A stretch of DNA of 64,000 bases from Actinomycetes bacterium (GTDB lineage: Bacteria; Actinomycetota; Acidimicrobiia; Acidimicrobiales; RAAP-2): assembly GCA_021827705.1 (NCBI GenBank), contig JAKAUQ010000029.1, positions 1-64,000 on the forward strand, given 5' to 3'. A program made the translations under genes and the position numbers. Below are positions 62,913-64,000 of the stretch, one piece after another. Under the pieces are notes generated by a model. That model worked only from the letters and a program-made list of their open reading frames with translations, did no database searches and was not told where the DNA came from. How positions within the stretch are numbered: position 1 is the first letter of the stretch; the number at the start of each line of letters is the position of its first letter.

Positions 62913-64000
62913 CTAGAGCGTAACGCCCAGCAGCGCCGCCGCCGGGCCGACGCTGAAGCCCGCGTGGGCGGCGCGATCCATCGCCGCGATCGCCCCAGGC
63001 GTGTCGAGGTCGTCGTCGAGCGCGGCGCGCACCTCGTCGATCAGGTTGGAGGGCCGTCCGGCCACCAGCGACGATCGCCAGGTCGCCAGACGCGACTGGG
63101 CTAGGTGCAGCAGCTCATCGCGCCACTCCCAGTCCTGGCGGTAGTGCTGGTCGAGCAGGGCCAGGCGCACCGCGGCGGGCTCGGAGCGCGCCACCAGCTC
63201 CGAGACGAACACCAAGTTGCCCAAGGACTTGGACATCTTGGTGCCGTCCAGCCCGACGAGGCCCACGTGGAGCCAGTGGTGCACGAAGCCCACACCCGTC
63301 ACGGCCTCGCTCTGGGCCGCCTCGCACTCGTGGTGGGGGAACACCAGGTCGCGACCTCCGCCGTGCACGTCGACGGTCGGACCGAGCTCGCGCATCGCCA
63401 GAGCCGAGCACTCAATGTGCCAGCCGGGTCGTCCCGCACCCCAGCGGGACTCCCAGGCCGGCTCATCGGCCAGGGAGGGCTGCCACAGCACGAAGTCGAG
63501 GGGATCGCGCTTGCGCGGGTCCTCGGGCCAGGCACCGTGCTCTGCCGAAACGCGGGCCATGGCTGAGTCGGCCACGTGGCTCACCTGACCGAAGCGTGGA
63601 AACTTGGCGACCTCGAAATAGACCCAGCCGTCGCGCTCGTAGGCCAGCCCGCGCTCGAAGAGGCGCCCTATCAGGGTGAGGATCTCCGGGATCGCCGATG
63701 TGGCGCGCGGCTCGCTGTAGCAGGGCACCAGATTCAGCAACTGCATGTCGCGCTCGAAGATGGCCATCTCTTGGGCCGCCAGGTCCAGGTAGTTAACGTC
63801 GAGCTCGCGAGCCTTGCGCAAGATGTCGTCGTCAACGTCGGTCACGTTGCGCACGCAGCGCGTATCGTGCCCGTCGTCGCGCAGGCGCCGCTGGAGCACG
63901 TCGAAGATCAGGTACACGTAGGCGTGGCCCAGGTGGGCAGCGTCGTAGGGCGTGATACCACAGCTGTACAGGGTCACGACCGGGCCGGCCTCCAGCGGGT
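62913..64000 (-). CDS. mshC: Mycothiol ligase MshC (Cys:GlcN-Ins ligase), 5' end outside window
   Basis: At least 361 residues of a CysRS-like enzyme; the frame stays open to the window edge, reading PLEAGPVVTLYSCGITPYD, so GTG 63977 in the track is not the start. LGHAYVYLIFDVLQRRL holds the HIGH-like motif, WHIECSAL and GGGRDLVFPHHECEAAQ bind zinc and Cys, and GLDGTKMSKSLGNLV is KMSKS. MshC rather than CysS is favoured by CGITPYDAAHLGHA, by RLALLDQHYRQDWEW, and by the short C-terminus without the CysRS tRNA-binding extension. MshC joins Cys to GlcN-Ins, the step before MshD. Confidence 0.78.
   Translation of the reverse strand, partial: PLEAGPVVTLYSCGITPYDAAHLGHAYVYLIFDVLQRRLRDDGHDTRCVRNVTDVDDDILRKARELDVNYLDLAAQEMAIFERDMQLLNLVPCYSEPRATSAIPEILTLIGRLFERGLAYERDGWVYFEVAKFPRFGQVSHVADSAMARVSAEHGAWPEDPRKRDPLDFVLWQPSLADEPAWESRWGAGRPGWHIECSALAMRELGPTVDVHGGGRDLVFPHHECEAAQSEAVTGVGFVHHWLHVGLVGLDGTKMSKSLGNLVFVSELVARSEPAAVRLALLDQHYRQDWEWRDELLHLAQSRLATWRSSLVAGRPSNLIDEVRAALDDDLDTPGAIAAMDRAAHAGFSVGPAAALLGVTL

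Overview
The window is a gene-dense, roughly 70 % GC piece of an actinobacterial chromosome. Lineage markers are two mycothiol genes (mshC at the right edge, mshD near 27 kb), a phosphatidylinositol-mannoside cluster (pgsA-patA-pimA), an ANTAR response regulator of the PdtaR type, and menaquinone genes. From memory of the Mycobacterium tuberculosis map, long stretches keep the same gene order (pdtaR-polA-rpsA-coaE-uvrB; uvrC-rapZ-yvcK...gap-pgk-tpiA-secG; and thrS-HIT-pgsA-patA-pimA...pdxS-pdxT-yebC-ruvCAB-yajC-secDF-relA-hisS-aspS-rarA-alaS-ruvX-mltG-aroE). The proteins are not mycobacterial, so a deeper-branching Actinomycetota, perhaps Acidimicrobiia, is my inference.

Layout. 0-1.4 kb: the only accessory-looking stretch, with an internally deleted IS3-family remnant, a VOC-fold gene, about 390 bases without a gene, and tRNA-Leu(GAG). 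1.4-12.7 kb, minus strand: one long, mostly overlapping operon uvrA-uvrC-rapZ-yvcK-gap-pgk-tpiA-secG-solute-binding protein. 12.7-20.3 kb, minus strand: coaE-uvrB, rpsA, and coiled-coil gene-pdtaR-polA. 20.3-31.2 kb, mixed strands: menC, tRNA-Leu(CAA), FAS-II genes fabD-fabG and acpP-fabF separated by an inverted SGNH hydrolase, a TrpF-like protein, ygfZ, mshD, a VIT-type transporter, a MaoC dehydratase, menG and menF. 31.2-38.2 kb: a polyprenol-phosphate-sugar synthase facing away from a flippase-like membrane protein, ppk, two SEDS (FtsW/RodA) proteins and a BFN-domain protein. 38-49.4 kb, minus strand: alaS-ruvX-mltG-aroE-rodA-BFN and relA-hisS-aspS-rarA. 49.4-64 kb, minus strand: yajC-secD-secF, ruvCAB, yebC, pdxST, a degenerate M48-like membrane protein, pgsA-patA-pimA after thrS-HIT, and a partial mshC.

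Signals. The clearest structure outside the genes is promoter grammar. At 14 transcription-unit starts a TANNNT hexamer ends exactly 6 or 7 nt before the start codon, the geometry expected of leaderless mRNAs. Where divergent genes meet, the element is often the self-complementary heptamer TANNNTA, able to serve as a -10 box in both directions. Both tRNA-Leu genes have TANNNT exactly 10 nt before their mature 5' ends. Within operons, 4-nt GTGA/ATGA overlaps dominate, and every convergent protein-gene pair overlaps at its 3' ends, leaving no room for ordinary terminators.

I found no CRISPR array, prophage, toxin-antitoxin pair, defence island or secondary-metabolite cluster. The best candidates for undescribed biology are a TrpF homologue lacking its catalytic Cys, an M48-fold protein that has lost its HExxH motif, a possible AUC-initiated leaderless menC, and the small coiled-coil gene heading the pdtaR-polA unit.
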